The notes under the pieces were generated by a model. That model did no database searches. It was given only the letters and a program-made list of their open reading frames with translations, and was not told the origin of the DNA. Below are positions 1 to 10,973 of a DNA stretch of 64,000 bases, piece by piece. The position numbers and the translations under genes are program-made. The DNA lies in contig MU119264.1 in NCBI GenBank assembly GCA_014904845.1, forward strand, positions 124,001-188,000, written 5' to 3'. Positions within the stretch are counted from its first letter, which is position 1. Each line of letters starts with the position of its first letter. This stretch comes from Acephala macrosclerotiorum (lineage: Eukaryota > Ascomycota > Leotiomycetes > Helotiales > Mollisiaceae).

Positions 1-206
1 TGTACCTTCATTGATGTATTTTTCGATCGAAAAGGAGGAGGCTGGGGAAAAAGAAACGAAGCATCACGAGTGTGATGTTACACAGGGCGGCACAGTTGCA
101 GGGGAGTTCAGGCACCACTGACCCCGCACGTCCATCACCATCTCATCAACATCGTCCTTCTTGCGACGTGGCTCGGCTTTCAAATTATCGAACCCGAATA
201 CTCACG
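1..206. promoter_or_regulatory. Upstream region of the poly-Zn2Cys6 gene
   Basis: The reading frame of the next gene stays open leftwards to about position 72 and has an in-frame ATG at 75. The stretch between 75 and 206 gives low-complexity sequence (Ser, Pro, His, Arg) with no cysteine cluster. The ATG at 207 sits in a good context (CACGATGG). I treat this stretch as promoter and 5' leader. No clear TATA box was seen. Confidence 0.4.
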
Positions 207-2948
207 ATGGAAGTCCCTCAGGGGCATCATTCGGTCCTCTGCACGAATTGTCAGAACGCGAAAATCCAGTATCGGTGTCTCAGCTGGAACCCCAATAATG
301 ACCACCGATTTGTGACCTGGGACTGCGAAGGATGTCTTCCAAGAATCAAAGAGATGGGTCTCGACGTGGGAGGTAGACCTGTGGACATGTGCGAAGTCTG
401 CGTAGCAAGTGAATCAGGCGCCGATATTCCACCAATAACTCCAGTGTACGGCGTCCCGTCGCCAAATTCGACATCCGATGTATCCTGTACCGGTTGCCTG
501 GAGCTTGGGGCAGAGTGCGAGGGTTTACATATCGGATCCACGAGGTGCATGAAGTGTGCACAAAGAGATTTGGATTGCGACTGGCGAGAGCTCAATAATA
601 CGTGTGGCTTCTGCAGGACGCAGCACTTGAAATGTGTTCGAAAAGGAGACAGCTGTATCAACCGTAATAGGTTTGTGGAGGCGATCAAGAAGTCCAAACA
701 GCTACAAGAGGGTCTCAAACCGGGTTCTACATATAGCACTGTCGAAAATACCGTGCCGGATTCTCCCGTCAAGGATTACACAGTCGTTAAGGAGGCAACT
801 GCAACACTTCCAGCAATTAATGTATCCCCCCCGAAGTCTTACCTAGCCTGTACTACCGATACATCGAGAACCGACTGCAGCAATTGTCGACAACATGGCG
901 TCGTCTGTAATGTTGTTGAATTGAATGACTCAAACTGTGAGCTATGCGAAGAACAAGATATCAAGTGCGATAAGCGAAAGACCTGCGATTATTGTAAGAC
1001 GCGCAGATTGAGATGTTTTGGACATGGTGATAGCTGTGCCAACTGCCTTCGATTTGGATTGGAGTGCAAACCACTCGAGCAACGAAAATCGGATTCCCAA
1101 AACGATGTGGCCAGCCAAGAGAATACATCTCGATACCCTCCAGCCAAAATTCCACTGGGTGTCAATAAACCAATTACAACACCTCTAGGATATAACACCA
1201 TACCCGCGAAACAATTCTTCGAGGCCGAAGTCGAGAGGACTGGATGTAGAAGTTGTCGAAAGCTGGGGGTTATCTGCAGTCGTTTGCATACAACAGCATC
1301 GAAGTGTGAGAGCTGTCTGGCAAACGATCTCGACTGCGACTGCACAGTCAAGCGAAGGGCCTGCCAATACTGCCGTAGACGCAGGCTGAGATGTTTGGGT
1401 AATGAGGACAGTTGCGGCAACTGCCTTAGATTTGGTCAGGAGTGTAAGCAGTCCCCACAACCTGATCGGAGGCCATTGAAAATAGACGATATCGAGAAGA
1501 AACGTCAGTACGCCGAGGAGAGGCGTCAGAACACCGAGAAGAAACGACAATACGCTCCAGCACAGAGTCCAAGGGACATCATTGATGGCATGAGGTCTAC
1601 CACATCCTGGCAGAAATGTGTCGGCTGCGCAGAAGATCCGCTTCTAAGATGTGACATGGAATCAACGGGCTGTGGCCAATGCAAAGCCAGGAAGCAACCT
1701 TGCCAGTATCCTCCATTAGCAATAGCTGACGAGTTGCCCGGTAAGAGATTCAGAAGCCCTATGTCTTCATTGTGCTAACCTTTCACAGAGACGAACACCA
1801 GATATTGTACCACTTGCTACAGACCAAAGTCCCGGCTCACTCCAGGTCCTCTATGCCATCGATGCATGAAGGCAGCCGAAGCCAAGGCGACGACAACGCC
1901 AGAGCCATGTCACGCTTGTCGTATCATGAACACGAAGTGCGACACTGATGCTGAAAGCTGTGCGCCGTGCCAGAAACTCAAGTTCAAGTGCCTAAGGGGT
2001 CCTTCATTCTCTCAAAGACCCCGCTACTCCACACTTTGCGAACTAAGATCTCTGCCTCCCACTTCAGTCAACCTTGCATCGAAATGGGGCCATTATGGTA
2101 CACCTGCGCCACCAGCTCCAGCCAAGCCTCCAATATCGAATTCGAATCGTTCCAACTCACCTGTCGGGTTAAATGGGGCGAGTGCCTCAACAAGCCGATC
2201 ACAATGGAGTGATATTGCAGGGCGGTGCAATAAAGGCCCTACTACCGGTTCAGCAGAGAAGACATTGAAGGCTCCTGCAATTCCACCCATCCATCCAAAT
2301 CCTCTAGCCAAATATCTGCCAAAGTGTGATCACGTGGAAGGCACTGATCCCATGTGTCTATGTGGACGAGGACGATCCGAGACCATCATGAAGAGCGCAG
2401 CAGACTTCATGCTCCCACCTCCACCTCCACCGCCGCTTCCGCTTCTCACCCAGGTCAAGAACAAGGACAATGTTTCACATTGCAAAGTTGGAAACGATTA
2501 TTGCTCGGAGCGAGCACCTTGTTACTTTTGCCGAAACCCATCTACCATCGGCGCCGAGCCTCGGACTCGAAAGAAGGCTCGACAAACTCCATATTGTGAC
2601 CCTTGTCGATTGCTGAAGGCCAAGTGTGGTGGTGGATCGCCTGCTTGTACTCGCTGTCAAGAGAAGGGGATCGATTGTGTTTACACTATAGGCCCGATTA
2701 TCACGCTTCCTAAGCAAGGTGATGCGAAGCAGTCTGCCATGAAGGACTGTACAATTTTAGAAAAGCAAATTCCCGAGCCTGTGCCTGTAGTTGCTCCTCT
2801 ACCCGCTGAAGTGGAAAAGGCAGTTGCGAAAGCAATGGAGGACTTGGATGTGGAGGAGGATTGGTGCATGGTGAGTTCTGAGGACGTTGATGTGATTGAA
2901 GAAGAGCCTGCTGAGGAGACGACGGGTTGGGGTTATAAGTTCTGGTAA
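207..2948 (+). CDS. Protein with about eight tandem Zn2Cys6-type cysteine clusters
   Basis: Two exons (207-1740 and 1789-2948) encode 897 aa. The 48-nt intron has GTAAGA...CACAG ends. It is a multiple of three but holds an in-frame TAA, so unspliced RNA would truncate the protein. Clusters matching C-x2-C-x6-C-x(6 or 9)-C-x2-C-x6-C lie at 486-578, 876-968, 984-1067, 1245-1337, 1362-1445, 1908-1991 and 2595-2678. A C-x2-C-x7-C variant lies at 1617-1703, and a degenerate copy that lost its last cysteines at 603-656. The first six form three pairs (x9 type then x6 type), which points to internal duplication. Copies such as CDYCKTRRLRC and CQYCRRRRLRC have the basic residues typical of DNA-binding fungal Zn2Cys6 domains; others are acidic. 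A Pro-rich run and an acidic tail follow. No fungal transcription factor middle domain was recognised. The role is probably nucleic-acid binding or regulatory, but this is inference. An alternative start lies at 75. Confidence 0.75.
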
Positions 2949-3229
2949 ACCTCGACGAGAAGCTTGATTTGACGAATAATGACTTTCTTAATACTCTTAA
3001 TTTCGTTTCTTCGGTGTTTTGAATGGATGCCATCATTATGAAGTTATGGAATTCATTGCGAAAGGACTTTAATGATGTACTTTTGAACAAAATAGCGCAT
3101 GATATCAATATATACATTGAAGAAAAAGAATCCTCGATCTCTTGCAGTTGAGAGATGCCTGTGGACAGTGATAGCTTCTTTTGGTATCGGAGCTCAACCT
3201 AAGCCCTAACTCTCTCTCTCTCCGAAATG

Positions 3230-4187
3230 CTAAGTAGAGCAAGCAGCTCCAACACAACAAACCACCTGCCCACCCTAGCACTGCCCAAAGCTATTGGCAG
3301 CATTATCCTTTGGGAAGGTATACGCCTGCCCAGCGCAAGGCGCGAAGAACACAGTTGGAGTAGCGGTAGTCGTACTAGGACGAAGTGGGTTGACGCAAGC
3401 ATTCTCTCCATCACTATCTTGTCCCTAACCAACTCCTCATTTCCCATCAAATTCCAAGAAGTACTTACAAGGCAAGTGTTCAACGAGAACAGATTCTTGT
3501 TGCATCGGCTCACTTTGACACCGGCGCATTTGCAGACGATAGCTACTGAGAATCCATTCCTTCATCCGATATGAATTTGGGAGGTGAAAAGGGGTGAGGG
3601 AAGAAGTATGACTTACACATAGCTAACATCCATGTCAAAAACAGCAACCGTATACCCGCCAGAAGTCGGGATCACGAAGCTACCCTCAATAAGAGAATCG
3701 TCCCCCGTGAGTGCTCACGCAGCATCATTGATAGCTACGTTTCCTGCCCAACTGGTAGGAAAAGCGAAGGCTGCTGTTGCTCCGGCAGCCACTAGATTGA
3801 TGAGATGATTAGCTAACTTTGATTTCATATCTGTTGTCAAGATGAGAGGAAGAATGCAGTTGGGAGCACACTCACTAGTTCCAGGCCCAACATTTCCACT
3901 AACAGCACTCGGAGCCCCAACAGCATGCACATGACTCGTTGAAATAACATCTCCATGCGAATTGATAACAGTGATAGTCAGATACTCGGGCGGAGCAGCA
4001 ATGTCAACGATGGCTAGAGCTTAGGCCTGAATGGTAAAGGCGCCGCCGACTGCGGTTTCGAGAGCAGCATTTAGGATGCCTTCGACTATAGCAGCGGAGA
4101 GAGGAGCGGGGAGGGCGGCTGCTTCTGCGATGGGGAGGAGAGGGCAGTTGAGAAGAGGGTGAGGAGGAAGAGGAAGGTGGAATGCAT
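3230..4187 (-). pseudogene. Broken gene for a secreted cysteine-rich protein
   Basis: Read right to left, an ATG at 4187 opens a convincing signal peptide (MHSTFLFLLTLFSTALSSP). The frame then shifts by one base in a C run near 4130-4140 into a segment reading AEAAALPAPLSAAIVEGIL. That segment meets TAA at 4021-4023. Coding-like sequence resumes (EYLTITVINSHGDVISTSH), crosses a plausible intron, and stops at TGA 3715-3717. It resumes again through two more likely introns to a cysteine-rich tail (FFAPCAGQAYTFPKDNAANS) that is cut by TAG at 3275-3277, with a natural-looking stop at 3230-3232. Three in-frame stops plus a frameshift mean it is not functional as written. The TAG fits CAG to TAG, a CpA-to-TpA change. 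The tail weakly recalls fungal thaumatin-like secreted proteins, but the family is unsure. Confidence 0.7.
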
Positions 4188-5582
4188 CCTGGGTGGTGAT
4201 CGGTTATTCTTGAAATGAGGGAGGTCAATTGTGGTCTTAATGTCAGAGTAGATTAGCTCGGATGGTCCGAATTCCAAGGATGGTTTTTGCAGCTGTGGAC
4301 TGGAAACAGGGCACTGTTGCTCTAAGACACATTTAGATCCCCTGATTGTGGACGACAAGATGTCCCTTCTTACAAACTATCCTGACATAGTCATTTGAGA
4401 TCTAGAAATAGTCCTACTGCAGCCCCTCGTCTTGCAACATGCCTGTTGCATGATGTTAGGGTAGCTTCAAATTTCCGAAAGTATTCTTGCTCCAAGGAGT
4501 ATGCTCACCAAGATGTCTCCCCACGATGGTGGAAGCATGGGTACTGCAAGGAGTAATAGTACCAGGAGGCTTTAGGTCTTCTTCCTAGTTCTGGCAATGA
4601 AGGATCGAGGTTTTGATGCAGGAGAAATGGTGCCTGGCACAATTCCTCGCAGAATGACCCGCCCCTCAACACTTCGGGCATTTTGCTGGCCGTCTGAGTT
4701 CGAAGGTCATGGGAAGAGAGGACTTCAGATGAACCCCACGCGTCCAGAGAAGACGGTTTGACGCCCACCGAAGCCATCGTCGCTATGGATCGCTGAAGCT
4801 TGGATGACAAGAGATACCAAGAATCCGTGCTCCAGATCCGGTCTCATCCGAATGTCAACGAACGGAAAGGCCGAGATGGAAGGATGAAGTCCTTGGCGCC
4901 ACTCATTCGGAAAGGTTCTAGTGCCTGCTTAGTTGGACATTGACACTGATTGTAACCAAACTCTTTCTCCTAGATGAAACCCTCGTTCCGTCCTTGGCGC
5001 CACAATATATCAAAGTCGTCTCACTGACAGGAATATCAACAAAATGGAATAAATGTCAAGCCAAGATCGGCCCTAATCGCGACATCAATGAGCTTAACTT
5101 TCTCCGGTGGAATTTGAGAATCCTCCGGTCAGGAACATTTCGGACTCAGACCTCCTTGCGATCAAGGCCAATATTCTTCTCGGTGGCGTAGCAAACAAAA
5201 GAATGGTTTCTTAATCCTTTAACCAGGGTCTACATCTGCAGTTCCTAACTACCCGCATTTGGAACGTGATTTCATCGACTTGGGTGCAGAATGTGGCAGG
5301 TGGTAGAGAGCTCTTGACAGCCTTGAAAAAATTTAACTCGTCGGGAAGAACCGACTCCCGAGGATCCCTTGAAGCAGCGGGAAAGGAAAAAGATAGGATG
5401 AACGTGTACCCAAATCACACTTTTGAAGAGGCACAGCACCCCGCCACGGATGTAGATATCCTGCCGAGACCGAACACTCTCTCGAAAACGCTTTGAGAAC
5501 CCGAATTGCCTGTCACAAATGACACCGAGAACGAAACAGCATGCTTCTGTACCTCAATCAAGTTTATACGGCGAGGGTACAT
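4188..5582. other. Intergenic stretch without a supported gene
   Basis: Only short open frames occur here (the longest about 100 codons, 4505-4810 on the minus strand). None resembles a known family, shows consistent splice sites or has a signal or membrane segment. I see no repeat or RNA gene. Confidence 0.5.
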
Positions 5583-6683
5583 TCAAGACAAACCATCTTC
5601 CACTCTCGCCTTGACTGCTTCATGCAAAGTTATCCAAGCCTCTTCAACAACAGAAAGCCCCGCGTCTCCAGAGAAGAGCGACTCATCAAATGCATGGTCT
5701 TGACCAACAGCAGTGAAAAGCTTCGCCGGAGGTTGACCTGTGTTCATGTCAGCTATCAAACTTCATCTCGATGCTCCTCGTTTCCAGAGAGACTCACCAA
5801 TCGCCTCCACCAACCTTACGGAACACTCATATGGCGCCGCCCGATCCTGGTCACCATGAACCAAAATTGTCGGCGGGAATCGCTTCCAACTCTCATCACC
5901 CAGCTCCCAGTCCACATCCTCCATCATCTCTGGGAATTGATTCTCTTGTAAGAGCCACGGCACTAGCGCTATCCTAGGAGGCAGAGCCTCTGGCTCTGGT
6001 CTTTTCCATTCAAGATTTCGGCTCAAATCTGGTAGAAGACAATCCGCGTCGAATCTTTTAGATGGTAAGGTAGAACCAAGGGTGACGGGTTCGCTATATA
6101 GGGGCCTCACACGTTCCCAGCCGATGGGAGAGGGGCCGAATTGGACGTTGCTGTGGAAAAAGGAATCGGACATGGAGGTTATGCCGTAGTAAGTCAATAT
6201 GGCAATGGGCTTCGGGTCCATACTGTGACCGCAGAGATATGAGAGATAAGCTCCTATTCCCTGGTCAGTACATTGCCAAATTTGAAGTTGAGAATGAAGC
6301 CAAATACCAGCACTTCTCCCAAGGCAGATCACGTTCTCAAACCTGGCACCACTCAAGCGTCCTGTCAAAATGCCTGGCAGCGTCTCTCTCACAAACAGGA
6401 AAGCATCTCGAGCGTCTTCCCACATCTCCGCTCCCGATATCTGAGGTAATTTTCGATAGTCGGTACTAACGAGTATCCATCCTCGGATGAGACACTGTTG
6501 CACGACATGAGGTGGAATAGCTTCACGGTCTGAATCAACAAATCCGCCGCCGTGGAAGTAGAGGACGACAGGTTGGGAACGTTTGTATTCTCGTCGATGA
6601 GCGTCGATGGAACGAGTGTAGATATCAGATTTGAGTTCCAGGCCGTCGATTTCCTTAAAAATGTGGGTGATCTTGATTGCCAT
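5583..6683 (-). CDS. Alpha/beta hydrolase (esterase/lipase, hydrolase_3 type)
   Basis: Two exons (6683-5798 and 5737-5583) give 346 aa across a 60-nt GTGAGT...ACAG intron. The oxyanion-hole motif HGGGF begins at about residue 44. The nucleophile elbow GRSAG places the catalytic Ser near residue 124. HGDQD supplies the likely acid residue, and QDHAFD, the likely catalytic His, lies in the second exon, which supports this splice. The layout matches fungal alpha/beta hydrolase_3 proteins, which hydrolyse small esters or amides; the substrate cannot be read from sequence. No signal peptide is seen, so a cytosolic location is likely. The stretch just after GRSAG looks loosely conserved and could hide another short intron (GTACTG...CACAG near 6230-6280), but its length would break the frame. 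Confidence 0.8.
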
Positions 6684-9156
6684 GGTTGAACTTCAACCTG
6701 CCAACGTCGAAATTACATGGTTGATCTTAGCACTTGGTAATTTCTTGAGATGGAGGAAAGAATGACATGTAATTTAAAGTCCCAATCGGCGCCTGTCAGC
6801 CGCATTCGGCGACTTTCAGCACTGACGGTGTCCACCACGTGATATAAATCTTTCAATCAACTCATTCTTCGCAGCGGAATCATCCTTCCGAAATAATACT
6901 CAAATAACACCATAGCAACAGCATGAACGAACCTCGCAGCATTGTTGCGGTGCTTCTGCGTATAGTATCATGTGATACTTCACTCTCCCAAAGTCACCCC
7001 TCCTCGAACGCCGGGTTTCTGTAGCCGGACTGCGACAAGCAACAGACTGAGGATTGTGTGGCAAACGATGTGCAACAACGAGCATGCAACCCCTGCCGCC
7101 AACCAATGAGACGCGGTATGTGGCCCCAGGGGCGTCGGATTTATTTCAGGCACTATTTCAGACTTCGGAGGCATTTTCCAGAATAAAAGAGAAGATGATG
7201 AGATGGGATGAAGATGAAAACGAAGAGGGAAAAGGAGCAACTTCACAAAAATCAAGCCATATCCTTGACATGCAGCATAAAACGTTCTCACGCTGCATGG
7301 GACTCGCGCATCCGCACGCGAACATGCTCGCATTCCCATGATCACCTTCCAAAACGTGCATGACCCCATAGAATAAGGTTCAGCGTTTCAAACTGGCTAC
7401 GAAGCTCTAGAAGCATGGTTTCGCGACAACATATGCGTGTCGATTTGAGGCCCGCCGAGACTTCACGATGAAATACTTTGTTGCACATCGTTGAGGGCCG
7501 CGCCAGGTCTGTGGGAGCGTCTGCGGGAGGTCTGCTCCTGGGTCCGACGGCGTTGCTGGCCAGGGTGCCGCGAGCAGCTGCGAACGAGTGGAGAAGCGGC
7601 GCACAAAGTTCGTAGTTTCTGAATCCAGATGAAAGAGCTTTCGACATTTAGATGTCTAAGATGGACTGAGTGAGATGCGTCTAGAGCAGATTGTGGGTCG
7701 TGAAATTGGGTTGAGAAGGAAGTTAACATTGGGTTGAAGAGGAAAGTGGAATCGCAGTTAGGGTGCGATGTCTAAGCTAGACCTAATTTGGGTTAGGTCA
7801 GCTGTGCAAAAGCCGAACATTTACATCTTCACTGTTCGATTCCAGACCTCTTGCAATATTAAAGCTACCATGATATACCTTTCAAAAGTTACCTTTCAGC
7901 TTGATACATTAAGAGTTAGTGGATTCGAACCTCCATATCTCTTCAGCGTACTTGATGTGCATGCAATTCCAGCAATTCAACTCTATCACAACATATTCAT
8001 GAATCACACATTCTAATCACAAGCATACTTAGATGTCAATCACCGAATTGAAGGGAGAACAAACGCACCCCTCTAAACTTTCTACAAGCGATAATCCACC
8101 ATCCGCCCACTTCATCAGCATCCCTCTTCCTCGGCGTACCTCTCTATTGGCACACCTCTTGCCCAACATACTTCCTTCTCGAGATCACCTATGCATCAGC
8201 ACATACTTTCATCAACCTATCAAAGTGAGCGGTGGAGGAACACAATCCTCCGCAACACCTTCGGCCACACCTTCTCTCGGCTATCTGAGTATCCTAAGAC
8301 TAGTTCTGCAACTACTACAACAAGGATAGCGGCAAATTGACCAACAGCACATTCCTCCTTAAGATCGACTTCAGAGATCCGGCTCAAAACTTCAGAATCC
8401 TGCATTTCGATACTCAAGCATCTCAGCAGGTCACTATCTTTGCAGAATCGTCCCCCCAGCAGGATATTACCTCAAGAAATTATTAGCTGAGCAACCCGGC
8501 ACTTTGGTACTTTGATACTCAAGGACATAAGCCATCAGCAAACAAGAGGATTGGGATATTTTCATGGAGTTATATTTTGGTGTATCACTGTTTGATCGAT
8601 ATTCAGTTTATTTTAGCTTCAAATACGCTATATGGATAAGCTAGGTTATACCTTTCTTAGCCACAAAGCTTTTACTAGTGCTCGAACTTTTGTTTCTCCG
8701 GATTCTATCGCTTTTGAATCAGATGAGCTCTCAAAGGTCTGGAGGGGTCGGCAGGATCCTCTACACGTGACCTATGCCAAGATGTCAAAAAAGAAGGAAG
8801 TATTTTCGAGATGTAAGGTTTCCTTATAATTCCTCGATCCGTTCAAGGAAAATGTGATCACCCAAGATTACAATGCTAGAATGAATGCAGTCCCCACATA
8901 TTTCAGCTCAGGCCACGGGCGTGTTCCTGAATTGCAGAGGAAGGCTTGGAGGTTGGCACATATATAAAGGATTTTTTGCAAACTTGTAAGAACTTGTCAA
9001 AGACAATTTTGTGCTATTGAATACACCCATGAATTATGATGGTCACAAAACCTTTCAAGTGAAATCTCGCTTCGGCCCGCCACCACCACCGCCAGCAAAA
9101 GGGGATCTTTAGGCACCATTAAAGGCTTAAACCCGAATTATCTTGAAAACAACATT
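6684..9156. other. Long gene-poor stretch
   Basis: About 2.5 kb with only short, unconvincing frames on both strands (the longest is 129 codons at 6980-7369, minus). The ORFs at 7463-7729 and 8033-8329 look like low-complexity read-through rather than genes. A small imperfect inverted repeat (AGCTAGACCTAA and TTAGGTCAGCT) lies near 7773-7801. No transposase or RNA gene was recognised. Confidence 0.45.
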
Positions 9157-9161
9157 AAAAA
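9157..9161 (-). terminator. RNA polymerase III-type T run
   Basis: On the minus strand a run of five T follows the 3' end of the tRNA-like sequence by only 5 nt. This is the normal distance and form of a Pol III terminator, and it supports transcription of the neighbouring locus. Confidence 0.4.
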
Positions 9162-9166
9162 GCAGA

Positions 9167-9304
9167 AGGTTCGATCGTGGATCGAACACGAGACCTTAGG
9201 ATGTCAATTTTACTGCAATCCCACGCTGTTTTCACTTAGTTTTTGTCGCGTTGGAGTCATGAAGAATGTGGGGTAGCGTACCTATACCACTTAGCTACCG
9301 AACC
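9167..9304 (-). tRNA. tRNA-like locus, isotype unassigned (intron-bearing or tRNA-derived)
   Basis: On the minus strand the ends pair as a 7-bp acceptor stem (GGTTCGG with TCGAACC, last pair G-U). A perfect 5-bp T-stem (TCGTG/CACGA) closes a TTCGATC loop at about 9175-9191. The D-region holds an exact match to the Pol III A box (TAGCTAAGTGG, 9287-9297). A T run follows the 3' end. The 138-nt length needs either a long intron or a long variable arm. I could not fold the anticodon arm with confidence: CCCAC and GTGGG can pair around a large loop. It may be a real intron-containing tRNA, a tRNA pseudogene, or the head of a tRNA-derived SINE. Confidence 0.4.
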
Positions 9305-10302
9305 TGATTGGCTAGCAATTTCCTTATTTAAATTTATAACGATCAAACTTCCATACCTCCACTTGAGAGAAAGGAAGGTGTGGTCTCCCTTTACCTAGGT
9401 ACTTTCATTGCCCCTAAGCGAGGAACACCCAGCACACATTTTACACGGATACATGCATGACAACCTAGACTCGACATTCTTTCTTGATTGTTGATACGCA
9501 TTCGTCACAGCACAGCATAATTTTATTATTTGTTCAATCGATGGCTAAACCCCGGGACACTCAGCTGACGGCGTACCAAAAATCGTGCAGGTTCCACACT
9601 AACACGTGATTCGGCTTCATAAGCAACCTCGAAAATGAGCTAGCTCTTCACTTAAGAATAAATGCCGCTAGTAAAACGAACGACATCCTCTTTGATTTAG
9701 TTCTCGGACTGGCTACTAGAAGCTCAGGAGTCGATACTAAGCTTTTCTACCAGACTAGTACCCCTGAACTAAAATCTCGCTTAGCTCGAGAAAGGGCCAT
9801 GCACACACACACAATCAGCCTATTATCAACACGAAGTATTGACGAGAATTTAACCAATAGGCATCACACGACAGCCTCAAATATTCTGGATTCCTCAGGC
9901 TGGTCAAGACCTGCAGCATTCTAGGCTTCCATGCTTCTAGAAGCCATCACCCACACCAGCCACTTCACAAAGAGGGCAGGTGATGTATATCTTTCACACC
10001 TCATCTATTCCAGCTGCAAGACAACGGCATAATATTCGCCTTCCTTCCATGGTACGCTTTTTCTTATCATAACAACACGATCACGTTTCTGCTGAGGAAC
10101 AGGCGCATGAGTTCGGGAGATATTGGTAAGGCTGACTGGAAACAGCGGCAGCAGTGTTCTATATTGGACTTGGGAATTTGCTGAAACGCAGTGTAACAAT
10201 CCATTAATGTATATAAATGCCACCTAATCGTGTTTCAGACACAAGTGTTTCCCCTCAAAACAGTTCAACGTTCGCGTCAATCCAACCATAAACCCATAAT
10301 TA
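9305..10302. other. Intergenic stretch without a supported gene
   Basis: No open frame of note. A short CA run lies near 9800-9813. The part just before 10303 would be the promoter of the decayed RING gene. Confidence 0.4.
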
Positions 10303-10973
10303 ATGACGATAGATTCCACGCCCACCATGGTCCCTCCCCGAGATCCCGCAGCCAATTCCCCCCGTCGTGACACTTCAGATTCAACTGGTATCTCCCCAAC
10401 GCTCGGAGTCGCACTCGGAATCAGCGTGACTGCAGCCCTCATCTCCCTGTTTCTCGTTTTGTTATGTCTCAGTTATTTCAAAGCTTCGTGGCAGATAGAT
10501 ATGGGCCTAGGTCAGCAGCATTCGGACAACAGGGACAAAGTCGCGCGAAAGGACTTGCGAGGGCAGTTATCGAGAGTTTGCCAACTGTGAGGTTCGGAGA
10601 TGATAGGGTGAAGGATGTTGAGTTGGTGGAGTCGAGACGGGTTGAGGGTGCGAATGAGACGGGTCGGGATGGTGATATTGGGACTGTCAAGTTGGATGCG
10701 CTCTCGAAGTTCGATGGAGAATCACCTGTACTTGGAGCTGTGAACTAAAGAGAGGAAACAACGATGACCTCTTTTGGTTAGACTAAGAAACCCCACCAAG
10801 GCGATTCAAATTGCTCGATATGTTTGAAGGACTTCGCCGAGAATGAAGAAATTCGACTTCTTCTTTATAACTACAAATTTCTTCCGAAGTACGTAGATTC
10901 CTGGCTCGAAAAAGTCTCTGGGACGTGTCTTGTGTGGCATGTCAACTTCGATTCCTTCAGAGAACCGTGCTGA
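10303..10973 (+). pseudogene. Decayed membrane RING-H2 (ATL-type) E3 ligase gene
   Basis: An ATG at 10303 opens a frame with one transmembrane helix (TAALISLFLVLLCLSYF). The reading then slips into another frame that gives DRYGPRSAAFGQQGQSRAKG and a linker. That frame is cut by TAA at 10746-10748 and TAG at 10779-10781. In the same frame a RING start, NCSICLKDFAENEEIR, appears at about 10809-10856 and runs to TGA at 10971-10973. The zinc ligands expected after it are lost: the usual CNH reads YNY, the HPxC part reads LPKY, and the final CPLC reads CLVW, while SWLEKVSGTC between them is kept. The layout of one N-terminal helix and a C-terminal RING-H2 is that of ATL-like ubiquitin ligases. Several changes fit C-to-T or G-to-A transitions. 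Confidence 0.7.

Noticed and set aside
7921..7931. Perfect Pol III B-box-like sequence on the minus strand (GGTTCGAATCC)
   Set aside because: No matching A box, acceptor stem or D-arm could be found around it; T-stem pairing is poor.
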